Shown here: positions 57,558 through 64,000 of the stretch, in pieces | Numbering within the stretch: position 1 is the stretch's first letter | Layout of the letters: every line of letters begins with the position of its first letter | NCBI GenBank assembly: GCA_963746185.1 | Contig: CAVVAE010000001.1 | Coordinates: 682,001-746,000 of the forward strand | DNA from: CAVVAE01 sp963746185 | GTDB taxonomy: Bacteria > Actinomycetota > Actinomycetes > Propionibacteriales > Nocardioidaceae | DNA: 64,000 bases | Direction: 5' to 3' | Program-made: the position numbers and the translations under genes | Notes under the pieces: model-generated | What the model was told of the DNA's origin: nothing | Database searches by the model: none | The model's input: only the letters and a program-made list of their open reading frames with translations

Positions 57558-58202
57558 CTAGTCGCCGATCAGCTGCTTGAAGGCGGGTTCGTCGCGGATC
57601 GGATCCAGGTCGGAGTCGGTTTTCGCGTTATGGCGAAACTCCTCCGACATCTCGACTGCGTGCCGGAGGTGATCAAGCGCGTCACTTGTCCGACCGGTGA
57701 GGCTCTCGCAGCAGGCGAGGTTGAAGAACAACATGGGGTACTGCGGACTGACTGCGACCAGAGCGCGAAGACGATCGGCGACCTCGGTGTACTGACCCGC
57801 TCCATAGAGGGGAGCAAGCGGAGCCCACAGTTCCCAGCCGCGGGGCTCGTACGCCTGTCCCGGTGTGCCTTCGAGCGCGATGACGGTCGTCTCCTCCTCC
57901 TTGGCAGTGGCCATCCGCTTCGTACGGGGAGGGGCGAAAATGAGAGTTCCAGCCGGCGCGTCGACCCGGTCGCCGTCAAGCTCGAACACCGCGTGGCCGC
58001 GCAACACAAGAAACAGCTCCTGGTCCGCGGTCGGGTCGCCCTCGTCGTGCTCGTTGATGACGAGGTCTCCCGCTGCACGCGCAGTCCAAGCAGTCGCTCC
58101 GAACGCCGTGATGCCCAGGTGATGTCGAATCGGCCGATAGTGACAACCTGCGTCGTCGAATTCCTCGATCTCGTCCAACTGCGCAACCGCGTAAGCAGCC
58201 AT
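57558..58202 (-). CDS. Cupin-TPR protein (unknown)
   Basis: 214 residues from an ATG with GAAAGGG upstream. A cupin-like N-terminal half (GDPTADQELFLVLRGHAVFELDGDRVDAPAGTLIFAPPRTKRMATAKEEETTVIAL) with the usual glycine turns, then a TPR-like helical half (ALVAVSPQYPMLFFNLACCESLTGRTSDALDHLRHAVEMS). Such fusions occur in actinobacteria as small metabolic or regulatory proteins. No operon partner; divergent from the nitrilase gene. Confidence 0.8.
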   Translation of the reverse strand: MAAYAVAQLDEIEEFDDAGCHYRPIRHHLGITAFGATAWTARAAGDLVINEHDEGDPTADQELFLVLRGHAVFELDGDRVDAPAGTLIFAPPRTKRMATAKEEETTVIALEGTPGQAYEPRGWELWAPLAPLYGAGQYTEVADRLRALVAVSPQYPMLFFNLACCESLTGRTSDALDHLRHAVEMSEEFRHNAKTDSDLDPIRDEPAFKQLIGD

Positions 58203-58436
58203 GGCCTTGCCCTTTCCCGTTCGCTGCGGCCTGGCGAGCCAACACTCGCGAGGCCTTCCGCTCGCTCGAGGTTGAGCCTGACAGACGGGGCCGACAAGCC
58301 GATGGCCCGCGGTCTGGTCGGATGCGCCTGGATCGTAGGGAGCCTCTAAAGGCTGTCTCGAGCCGCAATGGCGAGGTTTGACAGACGTGCGCGATCCGAT
58401 GCGGCAGGCTTTTCTCCAACTTGAAAGGAAGATGAC

Positions 58437-59423
58437 ATGGGCAGAGTCACGATCGCAGCCGTGCAGGCGAGCTACGTCCTGATGAACCGCGACGCCACGA
58501 TCGACCGGGTCGAGGAACTGACTTCCGGGGCCGTCGAACAGGGGGCGCAGCTCGTGGTGTTTCCCGAGGTCTTCGTTCCTGGAACGCCGATCTGGATCGA
58601 CACGCGTCCGATTTGGGACGGCGACGAGGAATGGTTCGCCATGCTCGTGGAAAACGCGGTGGTCATCCCAAGCCCGGCGGTCGATCGACTTGCGATGATC
58701 GCCGACAAGCACAGCGTCTGGTTGGTCATCGGGGTTCAGGAGCGAGCGCCGAACGGATCAACGATCTACAACACGCTGTTGTACTTCTCGCCCGACGGTC
58801 AGCTCGTCGATCGCCACCGCAAGCTCGTGCCGACCGGCTCAGAGCGCACGGTATGGGGCATGGGCGACGGGTCGACGCTACGGGTGGTGGACACCGAGCA
58901 CGGCCGTATAGGAGGACTGATTTGCTGGGAGAACTACATGCCTCTCGCCCGGTTCCACCTGTACGCCCAGGGCGTGGACATCTGGCTGGCGCCGACTCTC
59001 GCGCAGGGCGATGGCTGGATCGCGACTATGCAGCACCTTGCCCGGGAGAACCGGATGTATGTCGTGGGGGTGAACCCAGTCCTGCACGTCGATCACATCC
59101 CTGCAGACTTTCCCGACCGCGAGCGGCTCGTCCCTGCCGCCTTCGTCGACGAGCACGGCCCCTGGATCGAGCCGGGGAACACTGTCATCTTCGGGCCCAA
59201 CGGTGCGTTGCTTGGCGGACCCGTGCGCGAGGCCGAAGAGACGCTGGTCGCCGAACTCGATCTGACGGAGGTGGCGATGGCGCGCCGGTTCATGGACCCA
59301 ACCGGTCACTACAACCGACCCGACATCTTCCGGCTACTGGTGGACACGACCAGCCGCCAAGCCACCACCGCAACCTCCAGCGTCATCCAAGGCGACGGTG
59401 AGGACACCCGAGATGCTCCGTGA
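58437..59423 (+). CDS. Nitrilase/carbon-nitrogen hydrolase
   Basis: 328 residues with GAAAGGAAG upstream. Catalytic triad: Glu44 in VFPEVFVPG, Lys129 in HRKLVPTGSER, Cys163 in LICWENYMPLA. The latter two contexts are those of true nitrilases (nitrile to acid plus ammonia), close to plant-type and aliphatic nitrilases. Cytoplasmic. Substrate not given by sequence. Confidence 0.92.
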   Translation: MGRVTIAAVQASYVLMNRDATIDRVEELTSGAVEQGAQLVVFPEVFVPGTPIWIDTRPIWDGDEEWFAMLVENAVVIPSPAVDRLAMIADKHSVWLVIGVQERAPNGSTIYNTLLYFSPDGQLVDRHRKLVPTGSERTVWGMGDGSTLRVVDTEHGRIGGLICWENYMPLARFHLYAQGVDIWLAPTLAQGDGWIATMQHLARENRMYVVGVNPVLHVDHIPADFPDRERLVPAAFVDEHGPWIEPGNTVIFGPNGALLGGPVREAEETLVAELDLTEVAMARRFMDPTGHYNRPDIFRLLVDTTSRQATTATSSVIQGDGEDTRDAP

Positions 59424-59506
59424 CGCTCTATTTGCTCTGTATGCGGGCCCGCGCGCGCGGATCGCGGCAGATCCGGTTGGAACCCTCGAGTCGAGCCGGC
59501 GCCGAG

Positions 59507-59854
59507 TCAGGAAGGCTGTGGACCTAACCCTCCAATGCCCGCTGCCGGGGGACCCGCGCTCTCCTTCAGCTCAACGAACAGGACATTCGTAGGGGTGTTC
59601 CCAATGTTTTCGCCGTGGTGTTCCTGCGCTGGCAGCCAACCGACGGTACCTGCACCAAGTTCCACGTCTCGCTGAACGGCCCCAGAAACCAACCGCCTTC
59701 TGAAGGTGCTCAACGTGTACATGACGCTGTCGGGATGCTGATGCGGAGTCGTCTTGTCGCCCGGCTGATCCGAGTACTCAAGCACTCGAACTCGATCGTT
59801 CTCGAAAAGGACTTTGTAGTGCTCCGGGTTACTAGAAACTGGATCGAGGCTCAT
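59507..59854 (-). CDS. Cupin-fold small protein
   Basis: 115 residues from the inner ATG (MSLDPVSS). One cupin barrel: YKVLFENDRVRVLEYSDQPGDKTTPHQHPDSVMYTLS (metal His cluster HQH) and GTVGWLPAQEHHGENIGNTPTNVLFVELKE. Members bind metals or act as small isomerases; role unknown. Convergent with the nitrilase gene (83-bp gap, weakly conserved frames on the other strand are unlikely to be coding). Confidence 0.83.
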   Translation of the reverse strand: MSLDPVSSNPEHYKVLFENDRVRVLEYSDQPGDKTTPHQHPDSVMYTLSTFRRRLVSGAVQRDVELGAGTVGWLPAQEHHGENIGNTPTNVLFVELKESAGPPAAGIGGLGPQPS

Positions 59855-59903
59855 GCGGCCAAGCATGTCAGGCTGAACTGGGATCTTCCCGGCCGTCCCT
59901 CAA

Positions 59904-59940
59904 TTCAGCATGACAGCGCGGATCGCGGCAGGAGCGGATG
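59904..59940. repeat. Degenerate palindromic repeat, copy a
   Basis: TCAGCATGACAGCGCGGATCGCGGCAGGAGCGG matches the right part of the family consensus (…TCAGCGCGGATCGCGGCATGAGCGGACGTT). It lies in the 199-bp gap between the cupin and luciferase-like genes. Confidence 0.55.
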
Positions 59941-60053
59941 GCCGCGCAGCGGACGGACGGCCGCGCAGCGCCATCGAGGTCCAGGCGGCCGGTCGCTGCC
60001 CGGCTGCTCAGTCGGGTGGTCTTCCGTGGGCCCCGGCGATCGGCCCTTTCTGG

Positions 60054-60953
60054 TCAGACGGCCGGGGCGGCACGGAGTTCGGGGACGAGGGTGGACATGA
60101 CTTCCTCGAAGACAGCGTCCTCATGGGTCGCCTGCCCATCCCAGTTGCGCGGCCAATAGAGCACGAACTCGTCTACCCCGATCGCCTGGTAGCGCTCGAC
60201 CATCTCGCGGAACCCATCCACCGAGGCCCATGGGGTCAGGGGTGGGTAGCACACCAGCGAGTGCCGGATCGACCGCACATCGCGTCCACGCGCCTCACAC
60301 AACTCGGCGAGCAGCTCCGCGCGTTCGCGTGTCACCCGGTAGAACTGGTCCTCGGAGTCGATCCCGGACCCGCCCCATGAGTTCCAGCCGTCGGCGAACT
60401 CGGCTGCGATCCCCAGCATCTTCGGCCCGTGTGCGGCCACCGTGATCGGCGGCCGCGGGCGCTGCGGTGGGAGAGGGATCGTCTCGGCTTCCTCACAGCG
60501 GTAGAACTCACCCTCATAGGTGGTGACCTCCTGCCGTAGCAGCAAGTCGGTGAGCTCGACGAACTCACGAAACCGCCTCACCCGTTCCCCCGGAGACCAG
60601 TCGACGCCCACCTGCGCCGCGCCAGCGGACGGGTCACCGACACCCAGGGCGAGCTCGGCTCGACCGTCCGACATGTGATCCACCGTCATCGTCGCCTTGG
60701 CCAACGTCACAGGGCTGCGGAAGTAGAGGCTCGAGATCAGCGTCCCCACCCGGATCACTGACGTGCTCAAGGCCAGGTCCACCAGCGTCGCGGGACCGTC
60801 GAAGATGGGATGTCGGCCACGGTCCGGCTCGACCACCGTGTCGACGTTCCACATCACGTCGAAGCCCAGCTCCTCGGCTCGTCTCCACCGCTCGCGCAAG
60901 TCGACCAGCGGGAGGTGCTGGTACTGGTAGGCGCAGAATCGCAGCTCAGCCAC
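60054..60953 (-). CDS. LLM-class flavin-dependent oxidoreductase
   Basis: 299 residues from a GTG with GGAGGAGG upstream; the longer frame start at 61031 includes no ribosome site. Luciferase-like barrel: AELRFCAYQYQHLPLVDLRERWRRAEELGFDVMWNVDT, HMSDGRAELALGVGDPSAGA and RPPITVAAHGPKMLGIAAEFADGWNSWGG. Members use reduced flavin or F420 to oxidise or reduce small molecules. Substrate unknown. Confidence 0.92.
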   Translation of the reverse strand: MAELRFCAYQYQHLPLVDLRERWRRAEELGFDVMWNVDTVVEPDRGRHPIFDGPATLVDLALSTSVIRVGTLISSLYFRSPVTLAKATMTVDHMSDGRAELALGVGDPSAGAAQVGVDWSPGERVRRFREFVELTDLLLRQEVTTYEGEFYRCEEAETIPLPPQRPRPPITVAAHGPKMLGIAAEFADGWNSWGGSGIDSEDQFYRVTRERAELLAELCEARGRDVRSIRHSLVCYPPLTPWASVDGFREMVERYQAIGVDEFVLYWPRNWDGQATHEDAVFEEVMSTLVPELRAAPAV

Positions 60954-61017
60954 GACAACATCCTCCTCCCCACGACGGCTCACCACCACAGCCGCGGCGG
61001 CGACCCGCCCGCCATGA

Positions 61018-61042
61018 CCGCTCATCGGCATGTGCGGACGTT
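61018..61042. repeat. Degenerate palindromic repeat, copy b (deleted centre)
   Basis: CCGCTCATCGGCATG joined to TGCGGACGTT: the same outer ends as copy d but the ~20-bp centre is missing. It lies before the luciferase-like gene. Confidence 0.6.
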
Positions 61043-61044
61043 AA

Positions 61045-61296
61045 TCAAGGCAGGCCCAACTCGGCGGCAAGCGCGCGGTCATCAGCAAAATAGTTAAGAC
61101 CGTCGCCGTCACCAACGCCCAATCGACATCGAGAGTCTTGAACCCATCTGAGTACACCAACCGGGGCAGCCTCGACATCGAGTTCGCGTGGTGCGACGAG
61201 GAAGGCCTCATCTGGCGGGTTGGCTACGAGCACTGCCGCAGGGACCCACAACTCGTCAAAGCCGACGAACGACTGCGCATCGTCAAGAAGCGACAC
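61045..61296 (-). CDS. Small hypothetical protein
   Basis: 83 residues: MSLLDDAQSFVGFDELWVPAAVLVANPPDEAFLVAPRELDVEAA and ending NYFADDRALAAELGLP. The composition looks like a real protein, but there is no family match. The plus-strand frame over the same DNA also reads open for part of it. Moderately uncertain; it could be the remnant of a longer gene. Confidence 0.45.
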   Translation of the reverse strand: MSLLDDAQSFVGFDELWVPAAVLVANPPDEAFLVAPRELDVEAAPVGVLRWVQDSRCRLGVGDGDGLNYFADDRALAAELGLP

Positions 61297-61416
61297 GGTA
61301 GCGACACCCGGAGATCACCAACGGGGACATGGAAATCGCCCACTCTGGATCGCCTGGGCGTCTGGTTTCGACCCACGGCATGTCCGAGACATGTCTGTCG
61401 CTGTCGATGGAACTGA

Positions 61417-61611
61417 TCAGAACTTATGAAGTCGAGCAATCGCGGCTCGGTGTTGCTCAAGCCAATCTCGAACCGAAAGATCGGCGAGTCGGCCACTGTG
61501 ACCTTCTGGCTGAACGATGCCTACCCTCCGGGCCGGAGGGGCCGGTTGGAACTGGACCGTCGTGGTTTGTCCAGTCCCAGTCATGCGGGATGGCTCGGAC
61601 TCTACCGGCAC
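61417..61611 (-). CDS. Small hypothetical protein or fragment
   Basis: 64 residues ending RVGIVQPEGHSGRLADLSVRDWLEQHRAAIARLHKF. It could be the C-terminus of a broken gene. No family recognised, and competing open frames exist on the plus strand here. Confidence 0.3.
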   Translation of the reverse strand: MPVESEPSRMTGTGQTTTVQFQPAPPARRVGIVQPEGHSGRLADLSVRDWLEQHRAAIARLHKF

Positions 61612-61629
61612 AACGATGCCGACGAGTAT

Positions 61630-61673
61630 CCGCTCGTCGGCAGATCAGCGCGGATCGCGGCATGTCAGGACGT
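61630..61673. repeat. Degenerate palindromic repeat, copy c
   Basis: CCGCTCGTCGGCAGATCAGC then GCGGATCGCGGCATGTCAGG and ACGT: nearly the full consensus with several substitutions. It overlaps the 3' end of the DUF2283 gene. Confidence 0.6.
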
Positions 61674-61857
61674 CCCACAAGGGGAAGTTGTCTGGCATGA
61701 ACGTAGACGCATCGAACAGTTCGAGACCGACTAGGCGGCCATCGAGGTCCAGGTCGAGATTCAGCGTCCTCTCGCCGACCTGGACAGGGACTGTCTGGAT
61801 TCCGCCAGCATGCTGTGCGGCAAGCGTGATGTACGCACAGTCAACCTCACGATCCAT
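61645..61857 (-). CDS. DUF2283-like small protein
   Basis: 70 residues: DREVDCAYITLAAQHAGGIQTVPVQVGERTLNLDLDLDGRLVGLELFDASTFMPDN. This fits the DUF2283 family, whose members read DPEADALYI.L and VNLDLDEDGRLVGIEILDAS. The family is small and of unknown role, often linked to toxin-antitoxin-like or defence islands. Its 3' end lies within the repeat copy c. Confidence 0.72.
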   Translation of the reverse strand: MDREVDCAYITLAAQHAGGIQTVPVQVGERTLNLDLDLDGRLVGLELFDASTFMPDNFPLWDVLTCRDPR

Positions 61858-61973
61858 ACTGACAGTGACAGTGACCTCGCGTTGTCATGCGTCGCGTCGT
61901 TCATGGATCGAGACCATACGCGTTGAATCCATCGCCGCGCAGATGGTCGAGCACATCGCGGCATGGGACTGCC

Positions 61974-62579
61974 TCAAGTGCGCCAGTCGTCCGGCAACGC
62001 CAGAGGTACTTGCCAGGCCGGGTCCGGTTTGAACGCCCGCCAATCGCCGACAGAGGACATCAGCACCTCTGGACCGCTCAACAGGCCAACGACAGCATCG
62101 CGGGCAACTATGAGATCCACTGCGTCTAGATGAGTGGTGCCGAGGGCCGCCACCGCTTCGTCGGCATCCTTCCAACTGTGATCACCACTGGCGTCGACGA
62201 TGAGGTCCAGGTGCAGGTCCACGGAATCGACGAAGTGACCAACGCGCGTCTTGCGAGTCTCCAAGTTGATGTACCAGCAGGCGAACCCACCGTCCTCGTC
62301 CCAGAAGTGGAGTACCTGAAAGGGCTCGCCATAGGGGATCACACGTAGCACCGAACCCTTCCAGGTCGAGGCGGCGTTGAACAGCGGTCCACGGAAGCGT
62401 TCATGCAGGGGAAGGTGGCGCGGGTCCCGCCCGTCGGCGGTAGCCCAGTAGCGGATTTCCGTTCCGCTGGGAGTCCAGCCGACCACCTCCTGATCGTTGT
62501 CCTTTACGACATGCATCGGCAGCACGGCTTGCACGGTGCCATCTGAATAGCGGTACCTGAGCACTCGGACGTTGTCCAT
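61974..62579 (-). CDS. DUF402-domain protein
   Basis: 201 residues from the ATG at 62579; a TTG start at 62615 is also possible. VLRVIPYGEPFQVLHFWDEDGGFACWYINLETRKTRVGHFVDSVDLHLDLIV is the DUF402 core (a phosphatase-like or ribonuclease-like fold; related Streptomyces FomD/Ntdp are nucleoside phosphatases). The catalytic motif of these (acidic residues on D-x-D strands) is at least partly present (VDLHLDLIVD). Function not certain. Confidence 0.83.
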   Translation of the reverse strand: MDNVRVLRYRYSDGTVQAVLPMHVVKDNDQEVVGWTPSGTEIRYWATADGRDPRHLPLHERFRGPLFNAASTWKGSVLRVIPYGEPFQVLHFWDEDGGFACWYINLETRKTRVGHFVDSVDLHLDLIVDASGDHSWKDADEAVAALGTTHLDAVDLIVARDAVVGLLSGPEVLMSSVGDWRAFKPDPAWQVPLALPDDWRT

Positions 62580-62623
62580 GTAGGACAGAGTCTCGTGGAC
62601 GGTTCGCAGAACCAAACGAACAC

Positions 62624-62668
62624 CCGCTCATCGGCATGTCCGCGCGGATCACGGCATGAGCGGACGTT
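62624..62668. repeat. Degenerate palindromic repeat, copy d (best copy)
   Basis: Starts CCGCTCATCGGCATG, centre TCCGCGCGGA (a perfect 10-bp palindrome at 62639-62648), ends CGGCATGAGCGGACGTT. Outer arms CCGCTCAT/ATGAGCGG pair over 8 bp. Best-conserved copy of the family, between divergent DUF402 and DUF4386 genes. Confidence 0.7.
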
Positions 62669-62751
62669 CACAGCGCGCAAACTCTGTGGGACTCCGCTCG
62701 GATGCATGGCTACTATCAGATGGTTCCTCACCGTATGCCTTGGAGGTAAGC

Positions 62752-63492
62752 ATGGATCTGCGACGGACCGGCCAGATCTTTGGGTGGCTATTTATCGGCA
62801 CCTTCGTGACGAGCATCCCGGCGCGTCTTCTCTTCATTGACGGCGCAGGCGCGAGTTGGACCAACATGCACTTCGTTAGCCAAGACGCCTCGTCATCGAG
62901 CCTGAAGCTGGGTGCCCTCCTTGAGTTCGGCCTGATTGTCACCCAGATCGGAACCGCTGTGGTGCTCTTCCGGCTTGGCCGCCGGCAAAACGAAGCGATA
63001 GCACTTGGCTATGTCACCGCTCGCATCATGGAGTCCGTCTTCGCCGCTATCGGTCTCATCAGCATGCTCTCGGTGGTGTCCGTGTTGAGCGCGTTGAACG
63101 GAGCCGACGGCAGCGAAGCGATCGCACTACAAGTCCAAGGCAACAGCCTGGTGCATACCTACGAGTGGGCGTTCGAATGGGGCCCGGGGCTCGTAGCCGG
63201 GATCGGCAACGGCCTGCTGCTCGGATACCTCATGTACAGATCGGCCCTCGTTCCCCCGCGCCTAGCCCTGTTGGGCTTGATCGGTGGGCCTCTCCTGATC
63301 CTCTCCTTCCTGATGATCTTGATGGGCGTCTACAAGAACGGGGAGGGACCTTCCGGCCTCCTGACGCTTCCAGAGGCCGCGTGGGAGCTCTCGCTCGGCG
63401 TCTACTGCGCGTGGAAAGGCTTCCGGTTATCGAGTCCCATTGCTCACGCACCTGGCGACGGCGGCAACGTGTTGTCCGGCTCAGACCGATGA
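62752..63492 (+). CDS. DUF4386 membrane protein
   Basis: 246 residues from an ATG with GGAGGT upstream. About six helices; MDLRRTGQIFGWLFIGTFVTSIPARLLFIDGAG and GRRQNEAIALGYVTARIMESVFAAIGLISMLSVV, then ALVPPRLALLGLIGGPLLILSFLMILMGVYKNG, match DUF4386 (family of unknown function). Inner membrane. Divergent from the DUF402 gene with repeat d between them. Confidence 0.87.
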   Translation: MDLRRTGQIFGWLFIGTFVTSIPARLLFIDGAGASWTNMHFVSQDASSSSLKLGALLEFGLIVTQIGTAVVLFRLGRRQNEAIALGYVTARIMESVFAAIGLISMLSVVSVLSALNGADGSEAIALQVQGNSLVHTYEWAFEWGPGLVAGIGNGLLLGYLMYRSALVPPRLALLGLIGGPLLILSFLMILMGVYKNGEGPSGLLTLPEAAWELSLGVYCAWKGFRLSSPIAHAPGDGGNVLSGSDR

Positions 63493-63559
63493 GCGCCACT
63501 CACTCCGGCACCATCAGCGAGCTGATGGGACGACGTTAGGCCCTTCGGAGTTGTGGCGA

Positions 63560-63605
63560 CCGCTCTTCGGCAGAAGGACGCGCTGATCGCGGAAGATCGG
63601 AGGTT
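63560..63605. repeat. Degenerate palindromic repeat, copy e (diverged)
   Basis: CCGCTCTTCGGCAGAAGGACGCGCTGATCGCGGAAGATCGGAGGTT aligned to the consensus shows about 70% match. Just downstream of the DUF4386 gene. Confidence 0.45.
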
Positions 63606-63615
63606 GAGAAGGGCA

Positions 63616-63635
63616 CGCTCATCGGCATGACAGGA
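63616..63635. repeat. Degenerate palindromic repeat, copy f (left half)
   Basis: CGCTCATCGGCATGACAGG is the left half of the element, 11 bp after copy e. It ends just before the phytanoyl-CoA dioxygenase gene's stop region. Confidence 0.5.
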
Positions 63636-63637
63636 AA

Positions 63638-64000
63638 CTACGGTCCAGCGCCGATGATGGGGTTGGAGTCCGACACTGCCGGATCGCCGGGCTTGAGGCC
63701 TGGCAGCCACGACTTGAGATCTTCACCTTGTACGGGGTTTGCGGGCTCCCGCACTGTCAGGCCGTCGGCGAACCAGATGATGGTCATCACCGGGCGCATG
63801 CGATCGGACGTGTTGGGCAAGGCTCGGTGGACAGTCCACCCGGAGTGGAACGTCGCGTCGCCGGCGTTCATGGGCTCCGGAGTGGTCTGGGGGTAGCGGC
63901 CGTCAGAAAGCAGGTCCTCGAAGAACTCGTCGGAGGCATCGGAGATCGTGATATCGCTCAGCGGGCCAGACTTGTGCGACCCGGAGGCGAACGACACTTG
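63638..64000 (-). CDS. Phytanoyl-CoA dioxygenase (PhyH)-like protein, C-terminal part (5' end outside window)
   Basis: About 120 C-terminal residues of a protein whose frame stays open to the window edge. GDATFHSGWTVHRALPNTSDRMRPVMTIIWF contains the distal iron-ligand His and 2-oxoglutarate-binding Arg region of PhyH-like Fe(II)/2OG dioxygenases. SFASGSHKSG upstream is the usual preceding strand. Family members hydroxylate small molecules or lipids. The start shown by a GTG near the edge is likely internal. Confidence 0.87.
   Translation of the reverse strand, partial: QVSFASGSHKSGPLSDITISDASDEFFEDLLSDGRYPQTTPEPMNAGDATFHSGWTVHRALPNTSDRMRPVMTIIWFADGLTVREPANPVQGEDLKSWLPGLKPGDPAVSDSNPIIGAGP

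Noticed and set aside
59398..59592. Small plus-strand open frame overlapping the nitrilase end
   Set aside because: Starts within the nitrilase gene, no ribosome site, and its later part is antisense to the cupin gene.
61426..61734. Plus-strand open frame of 102 residues
   Set aside because: No domain; overlaps the DUF2283 gene and repeat copy c on the other strand. Left out as unsupported.
1..64000. tRNA, rRNA, CRISPR or intact IS elements
   Set aside because: None recognised on either strand by reading; short RNAs without recognisable sequence could have been missed.

Overview
The window is high-GC, densely coded actinobacterial chromosome. Short intergenic gaps, frequent GTG starts, 4-nt start/stop overlaps, a conservon (cvnABCD-type) and a CebR-like sugar operon all point to the Actinomycetota. 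A Nocardioidaceae-like genome is my best guess, inferred from overall gene style rather than proven. I see no rRNA, tRNA, CRISPR array or intact insertion sequence.

Layout. (1) 1-5.2 kb: the end of a LacI-type repressor, a perfect operator palindrome, and a sugar ABC importer plus GH1 beta-glucosidase operon resembling cebR-cebEFG-bglC. (2) 5.3-7.4 kb: an MFS exporter and a GNAT acetyltransferase. (3) 7.5-29.4 kb: an envelope and stress-like accessory block. It holds small membrane proteins, a K+ channel, a five-gene membrane operon containing a nonapeptide-repeat protein, a formylglycine-generating enzyme and its CxPxR arylsulfatase, DUF1269 and SHOCT proteins, a YihY-holin fusion, an AI-2E transporter, a membrane phosphodiesterase, a holin-like protein, a metallo-beta-lactamase-fold enzyme, and one very large ATP-dependent LuxR (LAL/MalT-type) regulator. 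(4) 29.5-36 kb: a secreted beta-propeller-like protein and a sugar set made of a PfkB kinase, a GH4 enzyme and a secreted GH31 with an RTX-like tail. (5) 36-40.6 kb: a conservon followed by an orphan amino-acid-type binding lipoprotein. (6) 40.9-51 kb: an EEP lipoprotein, APH-like kinase, aldo/keto reductase, ZIP transporter, methyltransferase, MFS pump, second DUF1269 protein and sulfite-oxidase-like enzyme, with remnants of DUF2252 and MFS genes. (7) 51-59.9 kb: a HerA-like ATPase, amphi-Trp protein, secreted protein, sigma/anti-sigma pair, nitrilase and others. (8) 59.9-64 kb: a loosely coded stretch with a family of degenerate palindromic intergenic repeats.

The main discovery candidate is a 17-bp palindrome, TCACCC-N5-GGGTGA. 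It occurs nine times perfectly and seven times with one mismatch, always in intergenic DNA and mostly 16-130 bp upstream of a start codon. It ties region 3 to the ZIP transporter, the second DUF1269 gene and the sulfite oxidase/HerA-like divergent pair about 20 kb away. No copy lies in the housekeeping or sugar genes between them. The targets form one coherent group: envelope proteins, sulfatase plus its activating enzyme, ion transport and paralogous small proteins. The resident LAL regulator is the obvious but unproven candidate for recognising the site. I know of no described regulon with this operator, but I could not search for one.
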